Shown here: positions 35,266 to 47,929 of the stretch, piece by piece
Numbering within the stretch: the first letter of the stretch is position 1
Layout: each line of letters starts with the position of its first letter
NCBI RefSeq assembly: GCF_026745355.1
Contig: NC_079208.1
Span: 24,794,805 to 24,858,804, forward strand
DNA length: 64,000 bases
Direction: 5' to 3'
DNA from: Beta vulgaris subsp. vulgaris
Taxonomy: Eukaryota > Streptophyta > Magnoliopsida > Caryophyllales > Amaranthaceae
Position numbers and translations under genes: made by a program
Notes under the pieces: model-generated
What the model was told of the DNA's origin: nothing
The model's input: only the letters and a program-made list of their open reading frames with translations
Databases searched by the model: none

Positions 35266-36771
35266 GGAACAAGATCTTGTGAAAACAACTCTTAATATGA
35301 AAACTGAAAACAAGATATCTGGACCATTGATTTTGATCGTGCGGCTTATATTCTCAATTACTCTATCCCACTCTCACGGTCCCTCTCTTCTCATAAAACT
35401 CCACCCACTCTCTCTCTCCTCTAAAGATCCAACCCACTCTCACAGTTCCTTCCATTTATTCTTCTCTCTCCTCCATCAATGGCAGAAAAGATTTAAATCT
35501 CTACTTCTCTCTTTACTTCTCTGCTCTAATGCATGCATCCCAAAACAACTCCAACAACAATTAATACCACCACCAACAACAGCAACATTGCAATACACAA
35601 CACACAACACAGGGAAGGGAAATTCCCTTTATTACTTTGCCGGACCACCACAAGGCGGCATTAACAACTCCAACACGCGGGGATCGGAGCAGTAGGTGTA
35701 CCACGAAACACGTCAAGGAAAACAGGTGGATCGAGAGAAAAGAGAGACACGAGCTTAGATCAATTCCTAAAATGACGAAAATAGTAGGTGAAATTGGTGA
35801 TATCTCGTTCGATTTTTATCATCTTCTCTATCTTTTGTGGACCTTTTTTAGAGATTTGTCATCAATTCATCATCAAATTCATCATTTCCTCTAATTTCCT
35901 GTATTCTGATTTCTGAGTGTTCTTTCTCGATTTTTTTGTATTATGTTACAACTAAATAACACTCAGAATTCAGAAAAATGTATTATGAGTACAATTAAAT
36001 CAGAATTGATCTAATACATCAATTTCCTCTAAAATTCGAATACTCAGAGCATCTTTCTCGAATTTTATGTATTATTTTATATTCTCATTTTTATGTTGTA
36101 TTACTTATGTTGTGGTTATTTAGTTGTAATTTCCTATATTCTGATTTTTGAGTGTTCTTTCTCGATTTTTCTTTTTTGACTTTTCATATTTCATTGTTTC
36201 AAATTATCTCTGTTTTGATTATTGATTGAGGTTGAATAATTTTAAATTTCTCTATTTTCTGGTTTGAGAGCTATGTGGTTTGATGAGTAATTTTTAATTT
36301 TTTGATAATTTTAGAACCGAAAATGAACAACTCAATAGTAAAATGAGACAAAACAAAATTAAACATGCCCAAAAACAAAAGTTAACATATAAGGTTAGTT
36401 AACCCTTGAAATATATATAGTTAACTTAGATGTGAAAGAAGTTACTCTTATAGCATATAAAGTTACCTTAAAAGTGCTAAAAGTTACCCTTGAAATATAT
36501 ATAAAATTATCCTAAACTTGCTAAAAGTTACCCTAAAAATGGTAAAAATTATCCTAAAAGTGGTAATAGTTACTCTTATGATAAGTAAAGCTATCCTTGA
36601 AATATATAGAACTATCCTTAACATAATAAAGTTACCCCAAAACTGGCAAAAGTTACCCTAAAAGTGTTAAAAGTTACCCTAAAGGAGTTAAAAGTTACCC
36701 TAAAGGAGTTAAAAGTGACCCTTGTTTTCAGTTTTCATATTAAGAACGGTTTTCAGCGGATCCCGCCCCTA
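35266..36771. mobile_element. Non-autonomous inverted-repeat element embedded in TA arrays
   Basis: Ends are inverted over about 50 bases. The left end has GGAACAAGATCTTGTGAAAAC, then CTTAATATGAAAACTGAAAAC. The right end, complemented, has GTAGGGGCGGGATCCGCTG, then the same CTTAATATGAAAACTGAAAAC. Both ends lie in (TA)n, as in MITEs that target TA microsatellites (rice Micron is an example). The 35380-35900 part is CT-rich, with CAA-repeat and gene-leader-like sequence, and may be captured host DNA. 36390-36720 is a tandem repeat. No transposase is present. Confidence 0.6.
36390..36720. repeat. Tandem repeat of GTTACCCTAAAAGTG(N)TAAAA units
   Basis: About 14 imperfect copies of a 19-22 bp unit (for example AAAGTTACCCTAAAGGAGTT twice in a row near 36670-36715), interspersed with GAAATATATA. 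Confidence 0.8.
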
Positions 36772-36772
36772 C

Positions 36773-36837
<65 letters not shown>
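36772..36837. repeat. TA microsatellite, right flank
   Basis: TA repeat with AAA interruptions directly abutting the inverted-repeat element. Confidence 0.9.
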
Positions 36838-36840
<3 letters not shown>

Positions 36841-36849
36841 GAGGAACTT

Positions 36850-37690
36850 TTCGAGAGCATAGAGTGTGCCACATAGGATTGCCATGTCATCAATTTTATT
36901 TTTATTTTTTACAAAAATAGAGTTCTTGATAGATTTAAATACGTATAACAAGCTTTGGATAAGCAAAAATTAGAGTTTCATGTTGAATGAACAACTTAAA
37001 TGATTATATTATGTAATTTGTATATAACTTTGTTACGTAATGTGGAATATTATAATTTTTGTACCATTGGATAGTCCTCGAAATATGCTTGGAAATAAGA
37101 TCCATATATAATATAGTTCTACAACTTATGAATAGAGGGCGCCACGTAGGATTGTAATGTCATCAATTGTTATTTTCATTTTTTTTACAAAAATAGAATT
37201 CTACATAAATTTAAATACATAAAAGGAGCTTTGGATAAGTGAAATAGAGTTTCGTGTTGAATAAACTTAAATTATTATATTATATAATTTATATATAACT
37301 TTTGCTACGTAATTCGGAATATTATAATTTTTGTACCATTGGATAGTGCTCGAATTATGCTTCAAAATAATATCTATATACAATATAATTCTACAACTTA
37401 TGAGTAGAGAGTACCACGTAGGATTGTCACGTCATTAATTTTTATTTTAAATATAAAAAAAAATAGAGTTCTACACATATTTAAATATATAAAAGGAGTT
37501 TTGAATAGAGAGAAATTAATGTTTAGTTTTGAATAAACAACCTAAATTATTATATTATGTAAATTGAATATAAATTTTGCTACCTAATTCAAATCATATT
37601 ATCATTTTTTACAATTGGAGAGTGCTTGAAATATGCTTCAAAATGAGAACCATCTACAATATAGTATTACAACTCATGAAAATATTTATA
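36850..37690. repeat. Satellite-like tandem array, about 272-bp unit, three copies
   Basis: Each unit starts around a CCAC(A/G)TAGGATTG block (36869, 37142 and 37414, spacing 273 and 272). It continues with ATAGAGTTCT, TTTGGATA, a ATTATATTATGTAATTTG stretch and GTACCATTGGATAGT, then ACAACTTATGA. A further related unit is at about 52795-53090. Confidence 0.85.
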
Positions 37691-37776
37691 ATTTGATGAA
37701 TGGTAAGACATTTTTTAGTCTTTCTTTTTGATAAATATAATAATACTTAAGCTATAAGTATAGTGTACAACATGTG

Positions 37777-39602
37777 TGTAACATCCCAAATTTTCCCGAC
37801 CAACTTACAAAGGATTAAGCACAGCAAAAGAAACTCTAGTCAGGATAACCCATACTATTACCATCACACTCGCCAAACTATATCGGATAGTGAATAACCG
37901 CGACTAGTCCGGAGTACATTTTTCCGCTGATTTCATATAAATTTCACACTTATATTTCACACTTATATTGACCATACAGGTACACTCAAGCACTAATATA
38001 AATCAGTATATACTAATCTGATAATCCGACTTTATTACTTTACTCCATCTATAGTCATTAAACGAAAATTATTTATAAAACGCATCCTTGATACATTACT
38101 AGGTAAGCTTACTTCAATACTCTCCATTTCATTAGCATTGGTCAATTATTTTAGAACTATTCCCAGCGCCAACCAACTCACACACATCCTTTATTTAAAA
38201 GTTAATCAAATTGAATATCTTATAAGTTAACTTTGATTAACTCAACTCTTAATCAATAATCAAAAAGTGAGTAATGTCTTACTTTATACCCAACATATTA
38301 GTAGTTTACCTCTACTGCACTACTATCTTTATTGAGTAACTATTATTTAAAGAAATAAACATCTCAACCCCTTTTTAGTAACTCTAAATAGGTGCTCTTA
38401 CTTTACTATATTAAGCCGTTTATAGGGTATTTCCTCATCACATTAACTCAATTATATTAGCAGATGGACCTCGCAAAAGAGTTTACTTCTAACAATCTTA
38501 ATATTATCAACACTTAATGAATCCTTTTTCTTTCTTTAGTTAATTAAACATACATAACCAATTCATTCTTAAAAGTTATACAAATAGTCATTGGCCGGCT
38601 AACTAATTTATATATTTAGAACTTCTTAATTGTGATACTTTTAACTTACCAAGAATAGTAAACTAAAATTACTACTATTCTTGGCTATACAAATATCGTA
38701 GAAAAATTAACAACATTCTACTATCATTAGGACCAAAGGAACTTACATTACCCTTACTAACTTATAGCCTTTTAATCTTATTAACTTCAATGACACACAT
38801 AACTCAACTTATTCAATCACTTTAGTTAACAATCATCAACACCATAACAATAATGATACTCGGGAACTATTCCCACTGATTTTTGAAAAATAAACTAATT
38901 CGACTAACTTAGTTAATATAAACCATTCCATAGATACAAATGACAATTTGTAATTAAGAACATTAATCTAATTGTATAACTTACTATTCAATGTAACTAG
39001 AAATCAAATTGATAATTTGATTCCAAAACTAGAAATCAAATTGATAATTGATAACAGTAGTAACAACTCATAACTAGGGTTAGTACCTTCGGTACTCGGT
39101 GTACCACCAACACCGAGACGGCGACGACAGCAGCGCAAGACAACCGCGGCAGCAGAACAATAACAGCAGCACACACAGCGGAGAGATATGGGGTTTGGCT
39201 TTGCTTCTTCAATTGATTTAAGAATCAGAAACCCAATTTGAATGATTTGTGATGATTTTGTGACAAAGCTCTCTGGAACTTTAAGACACGAAGTAAGAGG
39301 AAGAAGGCCTCTGGTTGTCTCACAATGAGACACGAAATATGAAAGGAGAAAATAGTAAATGGGATTGGGTTTCTTTTCTCTTTTTTTTAAAAAAAAAACT
39401 ACAATACTTAATCCCATTAAACCTATTTTATGAAAACATGAAATAAAACCACACATTAACTTATGAAATTTAATTTCGTAAATAACTTTAATATATCATA
39501 ATAAATATAATATTCATATTTCAATTCAAATAAAATAAAAATATATAATAAATAATTACAATTATCATTAAGTAAACTCTTTTAGTTTTCAAGGCTGTTA
39601 CA
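37777..39602 (-). repeat. LARD 3' LTR (internally deleted)
   Basis: 1,826 bp, TGTAACATCC...GCTGTTACA. It lacks roughly 1.2 kb (homologous to 47026-48270), 0.75 kb (48318-49075), and the segment homologous to about 50110-51990 that are present in the other LTR. A minus-strand frame at 39004-39456 is open but recurs only partly in the sister LTR and is not family-like. Confidence 0.7.
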
Positions 39603-40172
39603 TACTACCACCCTTATCAAAAGTTTCGTCCTCGAAACTTGCAAACAATTAATTTTAAAACAAAACCAAAATCTCAAGCTCCAAAGACATGAATGGCCAG
39701 CCTCCATTCTACTATCATCTTTTGGTTCTCTACATCAACTCGACTCGCGAAATCAAGGAGCGAAGAAAATCTCTACTTCACTTGTCTCGCAATATCAAGG
39801 AGCAAAGAGAAAAAGGGGAAAACTTGTTGGCATTGGATTTCAATCATCTCATTTGCAGAGATCTCGTTTGAAATTCATTTAATGAAGCAAATCAAGTCAG
39901 TTTCCTCGAAATACACACTTTTAAGTAAATAATATCAGGAACAATCAAGTCATAACAAGATAACAATATACACATTAGCAAATATACACGCAAGCAGTAC
40001 CTATTCATATGAATAAATCCATATAGCACACGCATAAGTGCAAACGACACTCATACGGCTTGATTCATTTATGCCTAACTATCTAGTCAATCCATTAACC
40101 CTATTTTTAACCTCTACGCCATGATATGGAGATCACAACGTATCTAAAAACTACTCAAGCTCTGATACCACT
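39603..40172 (-). other. LARD internal region with primer site and polypurine tract
   Basis: Primer binding site TGGTATCAGAGCT on minus at 40158-40170. The pol-terminal-like motif and purine tract lie at 39603-39645. The rest is non-coding. Confidence 0.7.
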
Positions 40173-40288
40173 TGTAACAACCTGAATTTCCCCGACCAGC
40201 TTACAAAGGATTAAGCACAGCGAAAGAAACTCTAGTAGAGATAACCCGAACTATCACCATCACACTCACCAACTATATCGGAGAGTGT

Positions 40289-40293
40289 GGAAC
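40289..40293. other. Left target-site duplication of the Athila element (GGAAC)
   Basis: GGAAC precedes the TG of the left LTR and recurs at 47021-47025. Confidence 0.95.
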
Positions 40294-41627
40294 TGGCGAG
40301 GCCTAAGTCGTATCGGCTTACGCGCAAATAAATCAATACTACCCTACACAAACGTAGTACAAGGAAGTAAGGTTCGAATCCACGGAGAAGGTAAGTTTGG
40401 CTTGACTAGACGTGTGCTATGGTAACAATGGGGGGGTTTTGAGGAATGAAAATTTAAACAAACAAAACAGAAACAAGGAAAATCAAATAATAAACGAGAT
40501 CTTGGCAATCAATCTTCACAACCAATTCAACCCTTGATCATTGAACAACCCAACAACTAAGCTACTTGAACGCCCTATTGTGAATCATAGGATTCAATCT
40601 CCCCTAACGTAGTGGTATGACTAAGCGAGCGCTCTAGTCCTACCCTTAATGGCAAAACAACCTAGTCCAAGCGTTCTAGATTCAATTTAGCAATTAGATA
40701 ACAACTAGGGAGATTTCAATAGGGTAATCTAGCATTCACACAAGCGGTCGAATGCGAAATTATATGATGATTCTTCTTATACTCAATCATCCACGAGCGT
40801 GCAATAATTGGGCATAAACTACAACCCTAGATAATCTCAAAGCAGACAATTATCTAGATAGTAGAGATTGCAATAAGCAAGAAGTTAATTGATCAAGTTA
40901 ACTTAAGCACAAAAACAATCAAACATGAAGAACATGAAGAATCATCAACATTCAAGCAAATTAAAAGAAGAATTGAACTCACAAGTTGATTAAAATGGTT
41001 GATTCGATTGATACACCAAGATGGAAGATTAGCCCTCCATAATAAACAAGATTACAATTTTATTTGAGTTCTCTTTAAAAAAACAGATGAAAAACGATCC
41101 CAAACACAAAGGACGAAATGTTCCTTTAATCAGCAAAACAAGAGAAGACGAAAAGCCGAAATCCGCGTTGCAGGGCTCCGCGACCGCGGAGGAAATCACC
41201 GCGACCGCGGAGGGGGTCCGCGACCGCGGTGAGGTCGCGGAGATGCTCACGGCTAATTCCTTTGATTTCCTTCGAAATTCGTCGCGACCGCGGTCATGTG
41301 CTCAGCGACCGCGGAGGCTGCCGGTACATCTTCCTCCATCTTCCTTGGATGCTTCCTCAATTGATTAACAAATTCTTCCCATTCTTGTTTCCTTGTCACT
41401 TAAATGCACTTTGTTGACTTATTCCACTTGTACACTTGACTTTGTGACTTGGCATTTTCTTCAATAGCACATTGTTACAATTGGACCCTCTCATCAACAT
41501 AAAAGAAAATAAAGAACTCAAATACCAATTGATGAGAAAGAGTACAAAATCATAACAAAATATGTTCAAGTCCACACAAAAATAGCCAAATAAGTACTGA
41601 AAAATGCCATATGAACATGGCATATCA
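40294..41627 (-). repeat. Athila 3' LTR
   Basis: TGGCGAGGCC...GGCATATCA on the plus strand. It contains the CpG-rich CCGCGG module at 41160-41325. Confidence 0.95.
41160..41325. repeat. CpG-dense CCGCGG module (3' LTR copy)
   Basis: Five CCGCGG palindromes, mostly as GCGACCGCGG, in about 165 bases of otherwise AT-rich DNA. The same module is in the other LTR (about 46553-46715) and, shortened to three sites, in the internal region (43015-43095). Confidence 0.9.
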
Positions 41628-41642
41628 AATTCCCCCATGCTT
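41628..41642 (-). other. Athila polypurine tract
   Basis: Minus-strand ATGGGGGAATT ends at the TG of the 3' LTR. Confidence 0.85.
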
Positions 41643-42186
41643 AGACCTTTACTCGTCCTCGAGTAAAATCCTAACTCCTTTCTATCTCCAATCAAAAGCG
41701 AATAAGTGATGAATCGCAACTAGCTAAAGTTTGAGCGGAAGTAACCTCAACGCATCAAAACTCTAGCCATCTTATCGCTCCATAATCCACAAGGATAGTT
41801 AACTTGGTGTGGAAATGACCTCAACACACCCAAGCTAACTGCACACAAACCAAAGAGCAAGGGAGCTAACATGTCCTAGATCCCCCAAGCTCACTCACAC
41901 ACTACTCCCTCAAAACAAAGCCTTGGTTCGGAATAACACCATCAAACCAAGAGCTTACCTCTTAAAACAACCTCCGACTCCCCTTATGGCTCCAAGATGA
42001 AAAAAACAAGAGGCTTTCTAACCTACCACCATCTAAACCACAACCTCCTTATTTCAACAATGAGTGACCTACCCAAACGCCGCTTCAAACACCCTTCATA
42101 TGCCACCACTCCGAAAATAAGTGACATCCGAGTCCTCTCCTTTTGCCTAGGCGCCCTCCGGGTTTTCCCCTAGCCACTCATCATTA

Positions 42187-42305
42187 TTTTTTTTTTTTTT
42201 TTTTTTTTTTTCATCTCTCATTTTTTTTTTCTTTTTTTTTTCATTTCTTTTCATCATTTTTTTCTCTTTTTTTTTTTTCGTTTTTTTTTTTTTTTTTTTA
42301 AAAAA
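42187..42305. repeat. Poly-T / T-rich low-complexity tract
   Basis: Almost pure T with CTC and CATC interruptions; A-rich on the coding strand, downstream of the protease remnant. Confidence 0.9.
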
Positions 42306-43014
42306 GAAATATACACATCAACCACATCTCACTCCCCCATGCTTGAAGGACACATTGTCCTCAATGTGTAAAATATGAAAATAATTAGCAATAGGGAGAC
42401 GAGAACCTCTAGTAACCACCATAAGCAAAAGGCAACAAGAGCAAACCACACAATACAACTCCTTCCACACTACACAAGAAACTCCTCCAACTCCAAACTT
42501 AAAATTTCACCACAACAAGTTCTCAACACAATAAGTAACCACAACCACAACAAGTGATTATCCACAACTCCAATCACAACAACTCACCACAAGAAAAATA
42601 ACAACCAACCACAACTCTTAATCAAGGTAACTTTCAAATTAGAGTATGAAAAGTTCAAGTTTACCTCAAAGCAGGAAGAACAATGCAATTGATTGACTAA
42701 CCAAGTAAGAACAACACCCCAAGTGCACTCCTTTGCTCCTTAATGACCCACCAACTCCAAGAATCAAAAACCCACAAAAATTTTAGGGTTTTCAATGGAT
42801 TTTATAAAAAGAAAAGAAAATGGAGATTTTGGAAGATGATTGAGTGGGAAATGATATGAAGTGAGGAAAAAGGATTGAATGAGTGAAAGAGAGGAAATGG
42901 TGAAGGAATTGAAGGGAGATAAGGGGATGAGTAGGTGAGAAAGAGAAGAGGGGTGAAAATTGGGAAGGAGGAAGAAGAGAAATGGGCGAAGAAAAGAACT
43001 TACCTTGTGGAAGT

Positions 43015-43095
43015 ACGCGGCTCCGCGACCGCGGAGAAAGACCGCGCCCGCGGAAGGGTCCTCGCCCGCGGTGAAGTCGCGGATTGCTCTCGGCA
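43015..43095. repeat. CpG-dense CCGCGG module (internal copy)
   Basis: Follows the LTR module's order: CTCCGCGACCGCGGAG, ACCGCGCCCGCGG, GGTCCTCGCCCGCGGTGA, GTCGCGGA. It is clearly a duplicated, diverged copy. Confidence 0.85.
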
Positions 43096-43329
43096 ATTTC
43101 TCTTCTTTTGTTTAAAAAAAAAATCGAAGGGAGTGGTGATGAAACCCACCCCTTTCAGCTCTCTTGTTTTGCTTCAAAGGTTCTCCTACAAAAACCAAAA
43201 CACCAAAACACACAAAACAAAACATAACAACTCATCTTCAAATGAAATATATACAAAACACGGGTTGCCTCCCGAGAAGCGCTTAGTTTAAAGTCGAAAG
43301 CTCGACATCATGCAATCACCAACATTTTA

Positions 43330-45602
43330 CCTCACATCGAAACCATCATGAACACTAGGAATAACCACATCAATAGAGTAGATAGAATGATCCTCGTTAC
43401 ATCCCATGGCATCATGCATTTTAAACTCAACGTTTTGACCATCAAACTGCATGGTCAAAGACCGGTGCCACAATCAATCCTAGCATTAAGCCGTTTTCAA
43501 GAACGGCCTCCCTAAAAGAATAGGGCGGAATGCCTATCATGCTCCATGTTAATTACATAAAAATCAGCAGGAAAATCATCTTATCAACTTCCACTAGAAC
43601 ATCTTTCAATACACCTCTAGGAATGGAAGTGGACCGATCCGCTAATTGTATGACAACATTAGTAGGAAGCAATTCACCAAGTTCTACGGACTCATATAAA
43701 AAAGGAAGTACATTAATGGAGGCTCCCAAATCTAGCATAGCCCTATCAATCTTTGTTTACCAAGGGTGATAGGTATAGTGAACATGCCCGGATCATTGCA
43801 TTTTTTTGGCATTCTCTTTTGAAAAACGGCGGAAACATGTTCACTAACCTTCACCTTTTGCTTCCCTTTTAAATTTTTCTTCTTTTTGATGGAACAAATT
43901 TCCTTCAACCACTTAGCATACAAAGGCACATCTTTTATCAATTTTAACAAAGGAATATTTACGACACATTGACTAAATGTTTCATAAATATCCTTAGAAG
44001 ATTCAAGCTTACGATTGTCCTTTAATGCTTCGGGAAATGGGGGTACCGGTTTGAAATTGGAAAAGATTTTACCTCTTGGTGAGAGCTAGGACTCACCAAT
44101 TTCTCAACTTCTTTTGATGGGACTAGAACCTCCACCTCCTCTTCCTTTGTTACAATCTCCTTCAAACCTTGCTCTTGCTAGGCTCTAGATCCACCAACTC
44201 TTTGCCACTCCTCAAAGTCATGGCACTCACATTCTTCTTTGGATTCACCTCGGTTTGAGATGGTAGCTTCCCCGAACTTTGGGCCTCAAGTTTATTCACG
44301 ACACTAGACATTTGACCCACTTGTGTTTCCAAATTGTGAATGCTAGACCTTGTCTCCTGTTGAAATTGCACCATGTTGGACTGCATAGTAGTCACTTTTG
44401 AGCCAAGGCCTTGATCATATCCTCGGGGACATTGAGTTGGAGCTAGAGGATTTCCCTTGAGCTTGATATGGTGCTATGTAAGGAGGAGGGTTATGACCTT
44501 GTTGAAAATTCTGATTTCCTTGAAGAGTGGATTCCCTTGCTTGTAACTCAAGGCCGGATGATCTCTCCATCCGGGATTGTAAGAATTTGAGAATGGATCA
44601 TACTTCCTTTGTCCTTGATATCCCACGGCATTCACCTCTCGGGTTTCCTCTTGCAAAGTCGGACAAAAGTCGGATGATTGTTGTTGGAACAAATACCACA
44701 AGCCTTCACTTGTTGTTGATTGCCACTCACCAAAAATTGCCGGAACATGCCCTTAAGGTCGGACACTTCCGACTCCAAAGATGATTTAGAACTTGCCGCT
44801 TTAACTCCCCTAGTGGTATTTCTCTTAGAATAAGTGCGGGAACTTTCAGCAAACTCACTTATGAGCTCCATGGCTTGCTGGTGTCTTATTATCAATGTTA
44901 CCCCCACAAGCAGCATTAACCATCCTTCTCTCATCAGGAAGGAGCCCACCAACTAAGTATAACACAAGATCTTTCTCGGCAAAACCATGATAGGGACAAC
45001 AAGCAATGAGCCTCTTAAACCTCTCTAAGTAGTCATAAAGGATCTCATCATAACCTTGCTCAATGTTGCTAATGGCCCTCTTAAGCTCATTCAACTTGCT
45101 TGAAGGAAAGAACTTCTCCAAGAAAGCTTGCTTCATCCCCCTCCATGTGTCGATACTGTTGGGCTCAAAGATAGAACCAATCATTAGCCTTATCCTTCAA
45201 TGAAAAAGGAAAGGCCCGCAGTTTGATTTGATCCTCCGTTACACCCCTTGGCTGCATACTAGTACAAACAGCATGGAATTCAGCAAGATGTTTGATTGGA
45301 TCCTCCCCATTTAAACCATGGAAGCTTGGCAGTAGATGAACAAGACCCGACTTCAGCTCAAAAGTAACATTCTCCCCAAACTCTGGATATTGAATGGCCA
45401 ATGGTGCTTGGTCCAGATTAGGAGCGGAAAGCTCCCTCAATGTCGGATCAGCTCTAGGTGGCATCTCTTCTTCCTCAGTACCAATGTAGAAAGGTAACTC
45501 ACGGAAATGACCCCGAATCTCCTTTCTCAAGCTATAAAGTGTCCTTTCGATCTCTGAATCAAACAACAAAGATCCAATATGAGAAGCACGGGTGTGAACC
45601 AT
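43330..45602 (-). pseudogene. gag: Athila gag-protease, frameshifted
   Basis: Gag starts at 45602 (MVHTRASHIGS). The core reads EFHAVCTSMQPRGVTEDQIK and LKDKANDWFYL, then DTWRGMKQAFLEKFFPSSKL, YLERFKRLIACCPYHGF and LLPDERRMVNAACGG. This is the retrotransposon gag domain. Downstream are a knuckle-like CGICSNNNHPT, YDPFSNSYNPGWRDHPALSY, and the typical NLETQVGQMSS...SGKLPSQTEVNPKKN block. A protease remnant at 43553-43738 contains LDLGASINVLP and LADRSTSIPRGV, followed to about 43330 by a degenerate tail. Frame changes at about 45175, 44880, 44690 and 43735 are single-base steps. RT is absent by deletion, not by decay. Confidence 0.9.
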
Positions 45603-45672
45603 AAGACGGGTTCACACACAACAATAAAGTAAACAAACACACAAATAACAACCCAAACTTGTTGCCTTCCCC

Positions 45673-45689
45673 GGCAACGGCGCCAAATT
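45673..45689 (-). other. Athila primer binding site
   Basis: Minus-strand TGGCGCCGTTGCCGG, four bases from the 5' LTR end. This is the tRNA-Asp-type site usual in Athila elements. Confidence 0.85.
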
Positions 45690-47020
45690 TGGCGAGGCCT
45701 AAGTCGTATCGGCTAACGCGCAAATAAATCAATACTACCCTACACAAACGTAGTAAAGGAAGTAAGGTTCGAATCCACGGAGAAGGTAAGTTTGGCTTGA
45801 CTAGACGTGTGCTATGGTAACAATGGGGGGGGTTTTGAGGAATGAAAATTTAAACAAACAAAACAGAAACAAGGAAAATCAAATAATAAACGAGATCTTG
45901 GCAATCAATCTTCACAACCAATTCAACCCTTGATCATTGAACAACCAACAACTAAGTTACTTGAACGCCCTATTGTGAATCATAGGATTCAATCTCCCCT
46001 AACGTAGTGGTATGACTAAGCGAGCGCTCTAGTCCTACCCTTAATGGCAAAACAACCTAGTCCAAGCGTTCTAGATTCAATTTAGCAATTAGATAACAAC
46101 TAGGGAGATTTCAATAGGGTAATCTAGCATTCACACAAGCGGTCGAATGCGAAATTATATGATGATTCTTCTTATACTCAATCATCCACGAGCGTGCAAT
46201 AATTGGGCATAAACTACAACCCTAGATAATCTCAAAGCAGACAATTATCTAGATAGTAGAGATTGCAATAAGCAAGAAGTTAATTGATCAAGTTAACTTA
46301 AGCACAAAAACAATCAAACATGAAGAACATGAAGAATCATCAACATTCAAGCAAATTAAAAGAAGAATTGAACTCACAAGTTGATTAAAATGGTTGATTC
46401 GATTGATACACCAAGATGGAAGATTACCCTCCATAATAAACAAGATTACAATTTTATTTGAGTTCTCTTTAAAAAAACAGATGAAAAACGATCCCAAACA
46501 CAAAGGACGAAATGTTCCTTTAATCAGCAAAACAAGAGAAGACGAAAAGCCGAAACCGCGTTGCAGGGCTCCGCGACCGCGGAGGAAATCACCGCGACCG
46601 CGGAGGGGGTCCGCACCGCGGTGAGGTCGCGGAGATGCTCACGGCTAATTCCTTTGATTTCCTTCGAAATTCGTCGCGACCGCGGTCATGTGCTCAGCGA
46701 CCGCGGAGGCTGCCGGTACATCTTCCTCCATCTTCCTTGGATGCTTCCTCAATTGATTAACAAAATTCTTCCCATTCTTGTTTCCTTGTCACTTAAATGC
46801 ACTTTGTTGACTTATTCCACTTGTACACTTGACTTTGTGACTTGGCATTTTCTTCAATAGCACATTGTTACAATTGGACCCTCTCATCAACATAAAAGAA
46901 AATAAAGAACTCAAATACCAATTGATGAGAAAGAGTACAAAATCATAACAAAATATGTTCAAGTCCACACAAAAATAGCCAAATAAGTACTGAAAAATGC
47001 CATATGAACATGGCATATCA
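45690..47020 (-). repeat. Athila 5' LTR
   Basis: 1,331 bp partner of 40294-41627, with the CCGCGG module at about 46553-46715. Confidence 0.95.
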
Positions 47021-47025
47021 GGAAC
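47021..47025. other. Right target-site duplication of the Athila element (GGAAC)
   Basis: Perfect copy of 40289-40293. Confidence 0.95.
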
Positions 47026-47929
47026 TCAGTTCTTAACTCTATTCAAATTAATTAACTATTATAATAACGCTCTAATTTTCAGACTCTATTCCCATATATT
47101 TCTACAGAAAATCCGACAGAGTTTCCTTTGAAAAGAGGACTACCCTAAAGCAGGAAATAGTTTTAACCTATTTACAAATTCAATTTATAAAATATTTCCA
47201 AATCCCAACAACCTCGGCGCTTTCATGGAGTAACAACCAACAGAGAATCAAGAGCACTAGTTATCGATTCTTAAATGGGGAAAAATATTCTAGAAAATAA
47301 ACGGTTAACCATTACAAGTGCAGTGTCACCACTTCAATAACAAATACAATACTACACCATCTCGTATCAGCTTCAACTTGCAGAAGATTTACTCACAGCT
47401 TCAACCTGAAACATTTCAGATACTGCCACCCACTAAGTGACAGGCCACAGAAATGACAAAATGACATACACACATCAGCAAAGCTGAGTACTAAACCCGT
47501 AGATAAGATTAATACATGCTTTAGTGGCTTTTACTTGTAAACGAATCTCACGCAATCAACATAAGTTCAACAAACACATCCATTATAGCATGCTTAGCAG
47601 CAATAATCTTATTGAACATACATATTATATTCCCAATTCCACGTTTCATAATACATCATCAATCACATGGTAACAGACACAATAAGGTGACTCTCAACAC
47701 TGACATGTTTCTATATTCTCATTTACTCGACCTTTCAACTTACAACAATTTCATAATAGGAATTCGAGGTCACCAACTTTGATGTAAGCAATATACTTTA
47801 CTTCCTTTGATTGATTTCTTATTAGAATCCAAACTTATGCTTTCATACTCTAATAATCATTTCCTTATATTGTCCTACACAAACCCTTATTAGCCAATAA
47901 ATAACATAACAACTTTCACAATAACGATT

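Larger units (their letters stand above)
40294..47020 (-). mobile_element. Athila-type Gypsy element, gag-protease only, recent insertion
   Basis: 6,727 bp with LTRs of 1,334 and 1,331 bp that differ at only about ten positions, nearly all one-base indels. It has a perfect GGAAC duplication, an Athila-typical primer site and a polypurine tract. The internal 4 kb encodes gag and a protease remnant on the minus strand. There is no reverse transcriptase or integrase, so it must be mobilised in trans. Confidence 0.95.

Noticed and set aside
39004..39456. 150-codon minus frame in the LARD LTR
   Set aside because: No family features, and the sister LTR (52003-52323) keeps only a shortened version. 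It is a chance frame in repeat DNA.
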